The notes: generated by a model not told the origin, from the sequence alone. DNA of 61,531 nt from Oscillospiraceae bacterium (GCA_017469795.1 JAFUFT010000023.1:1-61531), one strand, 5' to 3'; counted from the first letter of the stretch, positions 8,831-16,738 are shown. Translations and numbers: made by a program.

Positions 8831-9270
8831 AAATAAAACGTATCTTATTCGCTGTGTTTGGACTGATCTGCTTTGCCCTCGGTACGATCGGCGTATTTCT
8901 GCCGATCCTGCCGACCACGCCCTTTTACCTTCTGACGCTGTTTTTCTTTGCCAACAGTTCCGAAAAGCTGCATACATGGTTTCTTGGCACAAAGCTATAC
9001 AAAAAACACCTTGAGTCTTTTGTCAGCCACCGAGGAATGCTTCGCTCCACCAAACTGTCAATTATCCTGACCGTGACGCTCTTGATGGGTTTTGGCTTCT
9101 TTATGATGGCGCGGAAGGGGATTTGGATTCCCTGCATCCTGCTCGCTGTCGTGTGGGTGGCGCATATCCTCTACTTCACGCTGCGCGTCAAGACGATCTC
9201 CAGGGAAGAGCAGTCGGCCCTGGAGCAGAAGGAGAGGAGAGAAGCGCCAGTACAGGACTTTGCACCGTAG
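8827..9270 (+). CDS. YbaN family inner membrane protein (DUF454)
   Basis: A 147-residue membrane protein with the DUF454/YbaN pattern: an N-terminal hairpin rich in GxxxFLPILPTTPFYLL, a central WFLGTKLYKKH loop and two further hydrophobic segments near the C-terminus. Its function is unknown. It is translationally coupled to the YgbA_NO gene. No clear terminator follows. Confidence 0.85.
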   Translation: MKIKRILFAVFGLICFALGTIGVFLPILPTTPFYLLTLFFFANSSEKLHTWFLGTKLYKKHLESFVSHRGMLRSTKLSIILTVTLLMGFGFFMMARKGIWIPCILLAVVWVAHILYFTLRVKTISREEQSALEQKERREAPVQDFAP

Positions 9271-9298
9271 AACACATAGGACTTCCGTGCAGATCCGA

Positions 9299-9327
9299 TT
9301 GCCGAAAGGCTTCCCAGGGTGTATAAT
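9299..9327 (+). promoter_or_regulatory. Sigma-A promoter of the 9.3 kb gene pair
   Basis: TTGCCG, a 17-bp spacer, then TATAAT. Transcription would start near 9334, favouring translation from ATG 9363 over the ATG at 9339. Confidence 0.6.
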
Positions 9328-9362
9328 TAAAGCATCATATGAGCAAAACCGGGGTGGCAACC

Positions 9363-9724
9363 ATGAAAAACATCAGAAACTATAGCGCAGAGAAATACCG
9401 CACTTCGTCATACCAAGCAGTGGAGCCGGATATCTACCAATGCGCCGAAGGCTTTGTCACGAGCCTTTGCTTTGAGCAGGAGCCGGAACTGGGGGAAGGG
9501 ACTTCCTCCGCAGAGTTGTCTCAGTATCCTCTTGAGGACGTGCTGGATCGATATTACGTTTCTGTCTCTGATTTTTACGACGAATTGAATACGCCGGACT
9601 CCCGGGACTGCCGTCTCGAGTTCTGCGGGACAGCATCGAAGACATTCGGCAGTTGAGAACCATCATCGGAAAACACGTGTACAACAAAGAAGAAGGATCC
9701 GTTGTTCACCTCGTAGTGGAGTAA
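9363..9724 (+). pseudogene. Hypothetical protein gene with a frameshift
   Basis: The first reading frame encodes about 97 residues (KYRTSSYQAVEPDIYQCAEG..., YPLEDVLDRYYVSVSDFYDE) and runs into a stop at 9656. A second frame, from about 9617, continues with LRDSIEDIRQLRTIIGKHVY and ends in VVHLVVE at the TAA 9722-9724. Joined near 9620-9630 they give one plausible 120-residue protein. I infer a frameshift mutation or a sequencing error. The gene lies 17 nt before the next gene. Family not recognised. Confidence 0.6.
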
Positions 9725-9741
9725 GGAAAGCAGGGAAAAAC

Positions 9742-10134
9742 ATGATAATCATTCATGCGGAACGGGACAGTGTGTGCATGGGAGATGACGTCGCAGCCCC
9801 GAACGAGAAAGACTTTCTTTTCGTCTCGAACAAACCGATCGACTCCCTGATGCAGACTCTTTCCGGCTATGTCCCTGCCATGAAAAACGTGGTATGGGCC
9901 GTTTCCTCGGATCAGCAGACCATCGGGTATCTGTTTTCCGACGAAACTGCAAGATATCAATACGAACTGGCCGGCACTGTCAGATCCATTTCGGATCTGC
10001 CGGAGCGCTCAGTCTTTTGCAATTACTACTACAGCAGCAAGCTTCCAGAAGAACGCTTTCCCGGATGTCCAACGCTTTTGGATCGGGTTAAAGCGTCCAT
10101 CGGAGAAAACCCCAAAAGGAAACGAAAAGCATGA
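9742..10134 (+). CDS. Hypothetical protein, 130 residues
   Basis: A soluble, mixed alpha/beta protein with no signal peptide or membrane segment and a basic tail (NPKRKRKA). I do not recognise the family. It follows the frameshifted gene by 17 nt with an AAGGAAAG ribosome binding site, so the two were probably one transcription unit. It faces the degenerate minus-strand gene at 10186-10984. Its neighbours suggest a decaying accessory cluster, possibly of the toxin/immunity kind because of the SUKH gene nearby; that is inference only. Confidence 0.6.
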   Translation: MIIIHAERDSVCMGDDVAAPNEKDFLFVSNKPIDSLMQTLSGYVPAMKNVVWAVSSDQQTIGYLFSDETARYQYELAGTVRSISDLPERSVFCNYYYSSKLPEERFPGCPTLLDRVKASIGENPKRKRKA

Positions 10135-10185
10135 CAGCGGGTACAAACGGCGGAGAGAAAATGGATATATCGCCTCCTTTTCCCG

Positions 10186-10984
10186 TCAAGGGGAGGACTT
10201 TCGGATGTAGTCCTGTGGGATGATGACCTCCAAACCAGAATCGCCCTGAATGAACCGCTGCACAGAATCCGGAAAGAACTGTGGAGGATCGTGGATTCTT
10301 AGCTTGACGAAAACAGGCAAACAGCCCCGGACATTTTCGCCGGAGCTGCTTGCCGTTTTTTCTTATCTCAAGTCGTTGATCAGGTAAATGCCTACATATT
10401 TTTTTCTCCCGATAGAAGCGGACGGGGTCATCGGGAAGCCTGCCGTCAAACCGCATCAGGAATACCGGCCCGCTGAGCTCGCTTCCCACGCGGAGATACG
10501 GCATGAGTTCTTCTCCGTCAACGCGCCAGCAAGGCAGCGTTTCGCCCGGGATGACCAGACCCTGCCGGCACAGCCAGGCATATACCAGATCAAGATAACA
10601 GGCTCTCTGGGGAAGGACGCACAGAAGCACCTCATCCACCTTCATCAGATCCGCAATCCGGTCGTCACCTTTGAGGATCGTCATCAGCTCTTGACCGTTC
10701 CCGATCTGAAAAAACTGTTTCAGGATCGATCTGCGCCTGGAAAGGCCGATAATCAGGGCCGCGGCTACCGAGACGGCAGTGACGGACAGCGCGGCCAGAG
10801 GCCTTTTCACGGTCATCAGCCACGGAATGGAAATAAGAGGTACAAAGATCCCCAATGACACTAACGTAATTGCATACGCATAATCGGCCTTTCTCTCCCG
10901 TTTGGACATAGGACGTTCAGAATTGACGGCCATGACAATCCGATTGCAGGCCCTTTTGTCCCGTCTGATTTCTCTCTTGGTCAT
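10186..10984 (-). pseudogene. Membrane protein gene broken by a frameshift and an in-frame stop
   Basis: From ATG 10984 the protein has a basic N-terminus, two transmembrane segments (LVSLGIFVPLISIPWLM and LAALSVTAVSVAAALIIGL) and a soluble domain, as far as DPVRFYREKK. At a run of seven A (seven T on the plus strand, about 10396-10402) the frame shifts. The next frame reads YVGIYLINDLR, a TAA (10363-10365), then stays open for another 58 codons (GENVRGCLPVFVKLRIHDPP...) to TGA 10186. That continuity suggests one longer ancestral gene. A hairpin at 10310-10360 (GGCAA..., TTGCC) could also act as a terminator after the TAA. It overlaps the SUKH gene by 4 nt (ATGA). Confidence 0.55.
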
Positions 10985-11703
10985 TTCTGAGCAGTTCTCC
11001 CGAAATAGATTAAGCAGGCCGTCAGAATCAGCATCACAATCAAAATGACAACTCTGGCCGCAGCGATGGAAAAGGTGATCAGCAGTAACAGGAACAGCAG
11101 CACATCGAGTACTGCCAGCAGAACGATCAGCGGCCTGCGATCCTGACGGATCATCTTTTGGGGTTCCCGGGGAGGCTCGATCTTTTCCGCCCCATCGATC
11201 AGCGTTTCTTCCGGAACCTCGTTGGCCAGAATCATCCCGATAAACTCATAAAGATTATTAGCGACAAAGTAGACTTCGTTTCCCATCTCGTTGTCCACGC
11301 GGACGACTCGCGGTTCGCCGCCTTCGTCCGTTGCGCGGAAATCCAGGTAGTACATATCGTGTCCGGCAGACTGAGTTTCGCCAAAGGGAATACCGATGTC
11401 CGGGTATTCCCATCCGTCCCGCCAGTTGTCGAACATACATTCAAGTCCATAGAAAGCCTTCGGATCTTCTGAAATCCCGTAGATAGCTGACAGCCAGCTC
11501 TCACTGAGTTTCTCGCTGATCAAGCCGCCGTTCTGAAATTCCAGAAGTTTACGATAGGAAGCAGGGATCTTGTATCCCATCAGCTCCTCAGCCCGCTGTA
11601 TGAGTTCATCTGTCACTTCACCAAACCTGTAGTTTCTGCCAAAGGTGCTTTCGCTGTCGAACAGGCCCGACAGATCCATCCCGCTGAAATAGTGCTTTTC
11701 CAT
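10981..11703 (-). CDS. SMI1/KNR4 (SUKH) domain protein with C-terminal membrane hairpin
   Basis: A 240-residue protein. Residues 20-165 fit the SUKH/SMI1-KNR4 fold: IQRAEELMGYKIPASYRKLLEFQNGG near the N-terminus and the later LDFRATDEGGEPRVV...NLYEFI strand/helix. Two hydrophobic segments follow (LIVLLAVLDVLLFLLLLITF and VVILIVMLILTACLIYF). SUKH proteins are common immunity proteins of contact-dependent toxins; here the domain would be tethered on the inner face of the membrane. ATG 11703 has GGAGG 8 nt upstream; the in-frame TTG further up does not. No toxin gene is visible next to it. Confidence 0.75.
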   Translation of the reverse strand: MEKHYFSGMDLSGLFDSESTFGRNYRFGEVTDELIQRAEELMGYKIPASYRKLLEFQNGGLISEKLSESWLSAIYGISEDPKAFYGLECMFDNWRDGWEYPDIGIPFGETQSAGHDMYYLDFRATDEGGEPRVVRVDNEMGNEVYFVANNLYEFIGMILANEVPEETLIDGAEKIEPPREPQKMIRQDRRPLIVLLAVLDVLLFLLLLITFSIAAARVVILIVMLILTACLIYFGRTAQK

Positions 11704-11852
11704 CCGGATAACCTCCAAAAGGATCGTTACTCTATCTTACGCTTTTGCCCACGGAAAATCAAGGCAGGCTCCTTAATCGTACAGACCTCTGCATTTTTAG
11801 CCTGGTTTTTCGTCCGCACCGCCGTTCGCGCGCAGAAATTTGCAATTTCCCC

Positions 11853-11883
11853 TTGACTGGGCCCCTGGGGCACGGTGTACCAT
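11853..11883 (+). promoter_or_regulatory. MerR-type promoter P1 (autoregulatory)
   Basis: TTGACT and TACCAT are separated by 19 bp, not 17, and the spacer holds a perfect dyad GCCCC-T-GGGGC (11861-11871). An overlong spacer with a central dyad is the hallmark of promoters that MerR-family activators untwist. It drives the MerR gene that starts at 11902, so autoregulation is likely. Confidence 0.75.
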
Positions 11884-11901
11884 AGGGGTGAGGTGAGACC
11901 C

Positions 11902-13008
11902 ATGACCATCAAAGAAGTGTGCGGGAGGACCGGCCTGTCCCGGAAAACCATCCGGCTCTACCTGGAAAAAGGGCTGGTTTCTCCCGCCAGCGAGCGGCGA
12001 AACGGCAGAACCTTCCGTACCTGGTCCGAGGAGGATGTGCATCAGCTTGAGATGATCGCCTCCCTGCGCAGCGCCTGGTTCACCATGGAGGAAATCCGAA
12101 GGATGCAGGAAGATCCGGGATCCATCGGCGAGATCCTTCCGGCCTACCGGCAGTGGCTGCTCTCGCAGAAGGAGTCCCTCGACGGACTGGTGCAGGCGAC
12201 CGATCAGCTCAGCGCAGACCGGATTTCGGACGTATATGCCCTGTCTGCAGAGATCTCCCGTGCGGCCGGAAAGCTCCCGCTTCCGGAGAGCGACATCCGG
12301 CCGAGGTTCGGATACCTGGACGCCATCGAGGGGACAATACGTCCCGGGCAGATTACGAATGGAGGAAGCGCTATGAAGTTTAACGACATCACCGGCGGCA
12401 GCGACATCATCGCGCAGGAACAGAAGGACCGGATGTACCGGCAGTTTGTGGCGGACTGCTCCAAGGACTATACTGACAATCTGGCCGTAGCCATGGGGCA
12501 GCTGCAGGAGGCCATGGACCTTGGAAATCCGGAAAGAAAGCAGAAGAAGCGGAGCCGGCTGTCTCCGGCGGTCATCGTATGCATCGGTCTGCTTCTCGAG
12601 CTGGTCCTTACGCTGATGATCTACGCTATCGTCCATCCGGACGGATTTCAGTTCCCCGGGGGAGCGCCGCGGGGAACCACAGCGCAGGTCGACGCGGTGG
12701 AAATTTCGCCGGAATACCTGAACGGATACACGGAACGGGAGGCGCTGCAGGCCGCGGATCTGATTCTGGAGGAATTCCCAAAGACCTATCGGGACTGTGC
12801 GCTTTTGTCGCTCCGGCTTACTGATCTGCACAGCGAGGAACCTGGCCGCATTCTGTTCTCCGGAAGGATCCGCTCCGGAGACTATACCGCCAAGGCCATG
12901 GGTATCTCGATGACGCAATCGGAGTACACCGTCTACTGGATCGTGGCCAGGGACAGGAGCGGACACTGGTATATCTCCTCGGAGGGAGTGGATCAATTCC
13001 CGCACTGA
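11902..13008 (+). CDS. Membrane-spanning MerR-family transcriptional regulator
   Basis: A 368-residue protein. Residues 1-70 are a MerR winged helix (MTIKEVCGRTGLSRKTIRLY, then the EEDVHQLEMI wing/helix), followed by a helical linker (80-125) expected to dimerise. Residues 221-244 form a single transmembrane helix after a KQKKRSR stop-transfer stretch, and residues 245-368 would be outside the cell. Most MerR proteins are soluble, with a ligand domain after the coiled coil; here the sensor seems to be extracytoplasmic. GAGGTGAG precedes ATG 11902. It probably acts on P1 and on the matching promoters at 14519 and 14895. Confidence 0.82.
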   Translation: MTIKEVCGRTGLSRKTIRLYLEKGLVSPASERRNGRTFRTWSEEDVHQLEMIASLRSAWFTMEEIRRMQEDPGSIGEILPAYRQWLLSQKESLDGLVQATDQLSADRISDVYALSAEISRAAGKLPLPESDIRPRFGYLDAIEGTIRPGQITNGGSAMKFNDITGGSDIIAQEQKDRMYRQFVADCSKDYTDNLAVAMGQLQEAMDLGNPERKQKKRSRLSPAVIVCIGLLLELVLTLMIYAIVHPDGFQFPGGAPRGTTAQVDAVEISPEYLNGYTEREALQAADLILEEFPKTYRDCALLSLRLTDLHSEEPGRILFSGRIRSGDYTAKAMGISMTQSEYTVYWIVARDRSGHWYISSEGVDQFPH

Positions 13009-13050
13009 CAGAAAGGCAGGAGTGTCCGGCAACTTAAGGGTGCTTTCTTC

Positions 13051-13078
13051 TTGCAAAACTGTGAAAATATGGTAATAT
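13051..13078 (+). promoter_or_regulatory. Promoter of the 13.2 kb lipoprotein gene
   Basis: TTGCAA, a 16-bp spacer, then TAATAT. Unlike its neighbours it lacks the 19-bp MerR-type spacer. Confidence 0.5.
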
Positions 13079-13154
13079 AGAATTGGAAAATAACTTGCCG
13101 GCTGCCGCGTAACACTTTTCGCGTTTTCGCGTCTACTTAAGCAGGGGGATTGCC

Positions 13155-14468
13155 ATGAATCGAATCATCAAAGCTCTGATCCTGCTGCTGGTATTGAGTA
13201 TACTGGCGGCCTGCAGTATGGCCCACAAGCTTTCCCTGCTGCCGGAGTCTGTGCAGATCACGATCTCTCAGTACGCACGGCCGGAGACAGCGACTGTATA
13301 TACGGATATCCCTTCCATAAACCGGCTGGTTGATTACTTGGAAGGACTCTCTCTGGCATGGAACACATCACGCGTCGGCGTTGGCTCTGTCGGATGGTAT
13401 ATCACTGTGACTTCTTCCGGCGGAGATTCCACGGAATATATGATCAATGTGGATGACTGGGGCAGGGAAACATTCCGTGAAGGACATACCTGGTACGAGA
13501 TTCCGGAGGAACAGTGCGGCGAGTGGGAAGGGATCCTGCAGGAGCTGAACTGGAACGAATCCGCTGGCGGCGGGGAATCATCTCTGCCGGAACCACCAGT
13601 GCCGCCCGACACCATGCCCATGCCTCTGGGCCGGGATCTTGATGCCATTCAGGCGTATTTTGAGACACTGCCTGAGGATTTGGACGCACTTTCGGAACGC
13701 GGAGATCTCGTCCTCCAATATTCCCGCGGCCTCGTGACGGAGGCGGGACTTAAGCTGTGGGCCAATTTTCTCGATGTCTCCGAACACGGGCAGGAAGCGG
13801 CCGTGACGATCGTCAGTCTGTCACCGAATGACAGGATCAGGCGATTCTACATCCATTTCAACGGTCCGGATTACTATCTCTGCGTTCAGGATTCCGTGAC
13901 GCCCGGAGAATGGGAAGAATACAGATTCGCAAAGCTCGAAAAAGAAACGCAGACCTATCAGAATGCCTCAGGGGAGGAGTTTCAGAAACGAATCAGCTAC
14001 CACCTGATCGAACCGGTGGGCGAGGGCTATGCGCCGACGCTCTTCGGTGTGCTGGGCGTGGCGGAGGAGCTCGGGGACTTCGGTGTAGATCCCATCGCGG
14101 AGCCCACATTGGACTACGCAGAAATCGAATCCTATCTCCGGTCCTTCCCCGACGGCTGGTTTGTAATGCCGGATATGCCCCATGTGATGGAAAACATTCA
14201 GGGACAGGTCAATGACTGGGGCAAGCAGCAGTGGCGGGACTTCATGGGCAGCGTGGAACAGGGAACGCCGGACTGCCTGACCTTCATTGTCTTTACAGAG
14301 GAAGGAGACCCGGTGATCTGCTATACGGCCTTTGACGGGACAAGTTTCCTGTTGGCGGAGGATACCGGGCGGGACGAATTCGGCGCGTTCGGTGTCAGGT
14401 TCCGGGAAGGAGTCGACCTGGATACAGTAAAGGATCACGCCCTGTACGGTGAGGAAGGACTGAATTAA
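13155..14468 (+). CDS. Lipoprotein with an internal repeat, unknown function
   Basis: A 437-residue exported lipoprotein: signal peptide with lipobox LAAC (Cys near residue 20). Two related segments are visible, at about residues 155-245 (DLDAIQAYFETLPEDL, later RFYIHFNGPDYYLCVQD) and 318-420 (YAEIESYLRSFPDG, later ICYTAFDGTSFLLAED), each joining a helical start to a beta-rich end. They look like an ancient duplication of a DUF4362-like unit. It sits between the MerR regulator and the sigma/anti-sigma pair and may belong to the same envelope response. AGGGGG precedes the ATG. Confidence 0.78.
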   Translation: MNRIIKALILLLVLSILAACSMAHKLSLLPESVQITISQYARPETATVYTDIPSINRLVDYLEGLSLAWNTSRVGVGSVGWYITVTSSGGDSTEYMINVDDWGRETFREGHTWYEIPEEQCGEWEGILQELNWNESAGGGESSLPEPPVPPDTMPMPLGRDLDAIQAYFETLPEDLDALSERGDLVLQYSRGLVTEAGLKLWANFLDVSEHGQEAAVTIVSLSPNDRIRRFYIHFNGPDYYLCVQDSVTPGEWEEYRFAKLEKETQTYQNASGEEFQKRISYHLIEPVGEGYAPTLFGVLGVAEELGDFGVDPIAEPTLDYAEIESYLRSFPDGWFVMPDMPHVMENIQGQVNDWGKQQWRDFMGSVEQGTPDCLTFIVFTEEGDPVICYTAFDGTSFLLAEDTGRDEFGAFGVRFREGVDLDTVKDHALYGEEGLN

Positions 14469-14518
14469 CAGGACAAAGACCATCAGGAATCTCATTTCCG
14501 ATTATTTCGAAAAACAAC

Positions 14519-14549
14519 TTGACAGTGACCTTACGTCATCTTGTACGAT
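14519..14549 (+). promoter_or_regulatory. MerR-type promoter P2
   Basis: TTGACA and TACGAT are separated by 19 bp, with the dyad TGAC-n5-GTCA (14526-14538) centred at spacer position 8, the same place as in P1 and P3. Twelve of 19 spacer bases match P3. It drives the 66-residue gene starting at 14580. Confidence 0.72.
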
Positions 14550-14579
14550 GGAGTCAGAAATCCGAAAGGAGGGGTTTCC

Positions 14580-14780
14580 GTGAAGCTGAAGGAAGATATC
14601 TATGCGGAATTTCGAAACAGAAAGAAAGCAGTGCAGGCAAAAAAACAGGCGGAAGGATTGCAAATCGGCGTGCATACTGCAATAAGCACCCGGGCTACCT
14701 ACACGAAAGGCAGCTCCCGTTCCCTTGACTTGGGCAACGAGCAAAAGCTGGCCATCATGCAGATGCTCCGGGATGATTGA
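14580..14780 (+). CDS. Small hypothetical protein, 66 residues, GTG start
   Basis: A charged cytosolic protein: an N-terminal Lys/Glu-rich helix (EDIYAEFRNRKKAVQAKKQ), a Ser/Thr-rich middle and a C-terminal helix (NEQKLAIMQMLRDD). The GTG was chosen because AAAGGAGGGG lies about 6 nt upstream and because transcription from P2 would begin near 14556, after the in-frame ATG at 14541. It is monocistronic between P2 and a strong terminator, as expected of a dedicated MerR target. Family not recognised. Confidence 0.65.
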   Translation: MKLKEDIYAEFRNRKKAVQAKKQAEGLQIGVHTAISTRATYTKGSSRSLDLGNEQKLAIMQMLRDD

Positions 14781-14840
14781 TATCTTTTGTGCAGTTTATT
14801 TGTTATGGATTATTGGAAGGTCGCTGCACGGAAGAAGAAT

Positions 14841-14885
14841 GAGCGCGTTGTCAGAGCGTTTTCTGACAGCGCGCTCACTTTTTTT
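14841..14885 (+). terminator. Strong intrinsic terminator
   Basis: GAGCGCG/CGCGCTC and an inner GTCAGA/TCTGAC stem, followed by a long T-run. It insulates the small gene from P3. Confidence 0.9.
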
Positions 14886-14894
14886 AAAAAGTTC

Positions 14895-14925
14895 TTGACA
14901 GTGCCCTTGGGGCATCGGCTATCAT
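14895..14925 (+). promoter_or_regulatory. MerR-type promoter P3 of the sigma/anti-sigma operon
   Basis: TTGACA and TATCAT with a 19-bp spacer holding the dyad TGCCC-n3-GGGCA (14902-14914). Thirteen of 19 spacer bases match P1, and the dyad centres coincide. It leaves a leader of about 105 nt before the sigma gene. Confidence 0.75.
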
Positions 14926-15036
14926 GCCGACTATACAGGAGAAAATTCAATTAGCTCCTTTACAGCTGCATCCAATTCATCACTTTTGGAGTCTATATTA
15001 CTGAAAGGACCTTTCAATCTCCCGAAGGAGGAACCC

Positions 15037-15585
15037 ATGGAAGACGAAAAAATCATCGCGCTCTTTTTTGACCGGGACGAGCAGGCGATCTTTGAGACCC
15101 GTGAGAAATACGGCCCCTACTGTACCGCCATCGCATATAATATCCTCTCTTCCTTTGAGGATACCGAGGAATGCGTTTCGGACACATACCTGCGAACCTG
15201 GAACTCCATCCCCCCGAATTGCCCGCGGAACCTGAAGGGATATATGGGCAGGATCACTCACAATCTGGCGCTGACCATGTACCGCAGGCGCAGCGCGAAA
15301 AAGCGCAGTGTGATCACGGAGGTCCTGGAGGAGCTGCAGATCCCTTCTCTGGAGGATCTGGTGGAAACTGCAGAGCGGAAGGAAACAGCCAGGTTGATTT
15401 CGGACTTCCTGCGGGCTCTGCCGGCGGAGAAACGCCGGATCTTTGTGCTCCGCTACTGGTATTACGAGACGATCCCTTCCATATCCCGGACCACCGGATG
15501 GAAGGAGACCCGGATCAAATCCGAGCTGAGCCGGATTCGGAAGAAGCTCAAGAAGCATTTGGAACAGGAGGGGGTCATGTCATGA
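15037..15585 (+). CDS. ECF-type RNA polymerase sigma factor
   Basis: A 182-residue sigma-70 family (extracytoplasmic function) factor. Region 2 spans about residues 5-85 (ALFFDRDEQAIFE, TEECVSDTYLRTWNSIPP, LKGYMGRITHNLALTMYRRR). Region 4 spans 120-178 and has its helix-turn-helix in YYETIPSISRTTGWKETRIKSELSRIRKKL. ATG 15037 has GAAGGAGG 5 nt upstream, better than an in-frame start 51 nt earlier. It overlaps the DUF4179 gene by ATGA, so regulator and anti-regulator are co-translated. Candidate target promoters were not identified. Confidence 0.88.
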   Translation: MEDEKIIALFFDRDEQAIFETREKYGPYCTAIAYNILSSFEDTEECVSDTYLRTWNSIPPNCPRNLKGYMGRITHNLALTMYRRRSAKKRSVITEVLEELQIPSLEDLVETAERKETARLISDFLRALPAEKRRIFVLRYWYYETIPSISRTTGWKETRIKSELSRIRKKLKKHLEQEGVMS

Positions 15586-16649
15586 AAGACGACACCTTGT
15601 TCTGGGCCCTTTGCGATATGGATGAAGCCCTGATCCTGGAGGCAAAGGAGGTCCCAATCATGAAAAAGAAATCGATGAAACCAATGCGGATCGCACTGAT
15701 CGCTGCGGCGATCACGATCCTGCTGGCCGGAGCTGTGTTTGCGGTTTATCAGTACACCCGCAGTACGGAAAGCCTGGCAGACCGGTGGGAAGTCTTCGGC
15801 AATACGGAAATGCCTGAGGCGCAGAAGGACTATATCGACGGTAAATCCGCCAACATTGGTGAAAGCGTCACAGATCAGGATGTGACCATCACCCTGGACT
15901 CCGTGACAGCTGCTGAAAAATCAGCCTATCTGATCTTCCGCATCCACCCGGACCCGGAGGTGTACGGAGAGAGACAACCGACGCAGCACTATACGCTCCG
16001 GTTTTCGGACTCGGAGATCTATGCGGAAAACCCCAACTACGGCCGGATCGAAGGATACTCCGGCGGAGGCGGAGGAGGGGACGACGAAAACGGCGACGAA
16101 TGGGCCGGGTGTACAGTGAACTTTGATACTCTGCCAGAGGACGCCGGATTAAACGATGGGAATACCACACTGTACATTTCCCTTCATACGCTCATGCAGA
16201 TGGGGCCTATGGGAGAGACGCCTGAGATCCACGGCACATGGACCTTTGAAATGAAACTGCCTCAAAGCGAAACGCCGGACTCTATCGTATCGGAGGAAAC
16301 GCTTTCCTTCTCCGGCGGCGTCGAAATGGAGATTCGGGATATCGTTCTGCGCGAATCCGATGTGGAATTTGTAGCTGTCACCGATAACAGCAACTATATC
16401 TTCGTGGGGAGCGGGACTCAGGCCGAGCTTGCCCGGATGGCAGAGCCGGATAAGATCTGCCTCACGGTGGAGGCGGTTCTGCTGGACGGGACACTGGTTC
16501 CAACAACGGGAATCCACGTGGGCCGAGACCTAGACAGCAGGGAGCACAGATGGTCCATCGACTGGGCCGCTCCGTTGGACCCGATGCAAATCGCAACCCT
16601 TGTATTCAGCGACGGTGCAGAGCGATTTGAGGTTAAAGTAAATCATTGA
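15582..16649 (+). CDS. DUF4179-like membrane protein, probable anti-sigma factor
   Basis: A 355-residue protein. Residues 1-35 are a short cytosolic N-terminus (DTLFWALCDMDEALILEA), then a basic stretch and one transmembrane helix (IALIAAAITILLAGAVFAVY, about 38-58). The rest is extracytoplasmic and beta-rich, with a Gly/Asp loop (GYSGGGGGGDDENGD). Domain order and overlap with the sigma gene match DUF4179-type anti-sigma proteins of Firmicutes, which hold the sigma factor at the membrane through the cytosolic segment. The signal sensed is unknown. A terminator follows directly. Confidence 0.78.
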   Translation: MKDDTLFWALCDMDEALILEAKEVPIMKKKSMKPMRIALIAAAITILLAGAVFAVYQYTRSTESLADRWEVFGNTEMPEAQKDYIDGKSANIGESVTDQDVTITLDSVTAAEKSAYLIFRIHPDPEVYGERQPTQHYTLRFSDSEIYAENPNYGRIEGYSGGGGGGDDENGDEWAGCTVNFDTLPEDAGLNDGNTTLYISLHTLMQMGPMGETPEIHGTWTFEMKLPQSETPDSIVSEETLSFSGGVEMEIRDIVLRESDVEFVAVTDNSNYIFVGSGTQAELARMAEPDKICLTVEAVLLDGTLVPTTGIHVGRDLDSREHRWSIDWAAPLDPMQIATLVFSDGAERFEVKVNH

Positions 16650-16651
16650 GC

Positions 16652-16693
16652 ACACCGCCCCGGAGAAAACAAGTCTCCGGGGCGGTGTATTTT
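16652..16693 (+). terminator. Intrinsic terminator of the sigma/anti-sigma operon
   Basis: A perfect 15-bp stem (ACACCGCCCCGGAGA and its complement), 7-nt loop, then ATTTTT. Confidence 0.93.
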
Positions 16694-16738
16694 TCTTGAC
16701 AAAACAGCAAGCAATCATGATGGAATGCCGCCCGTTCA

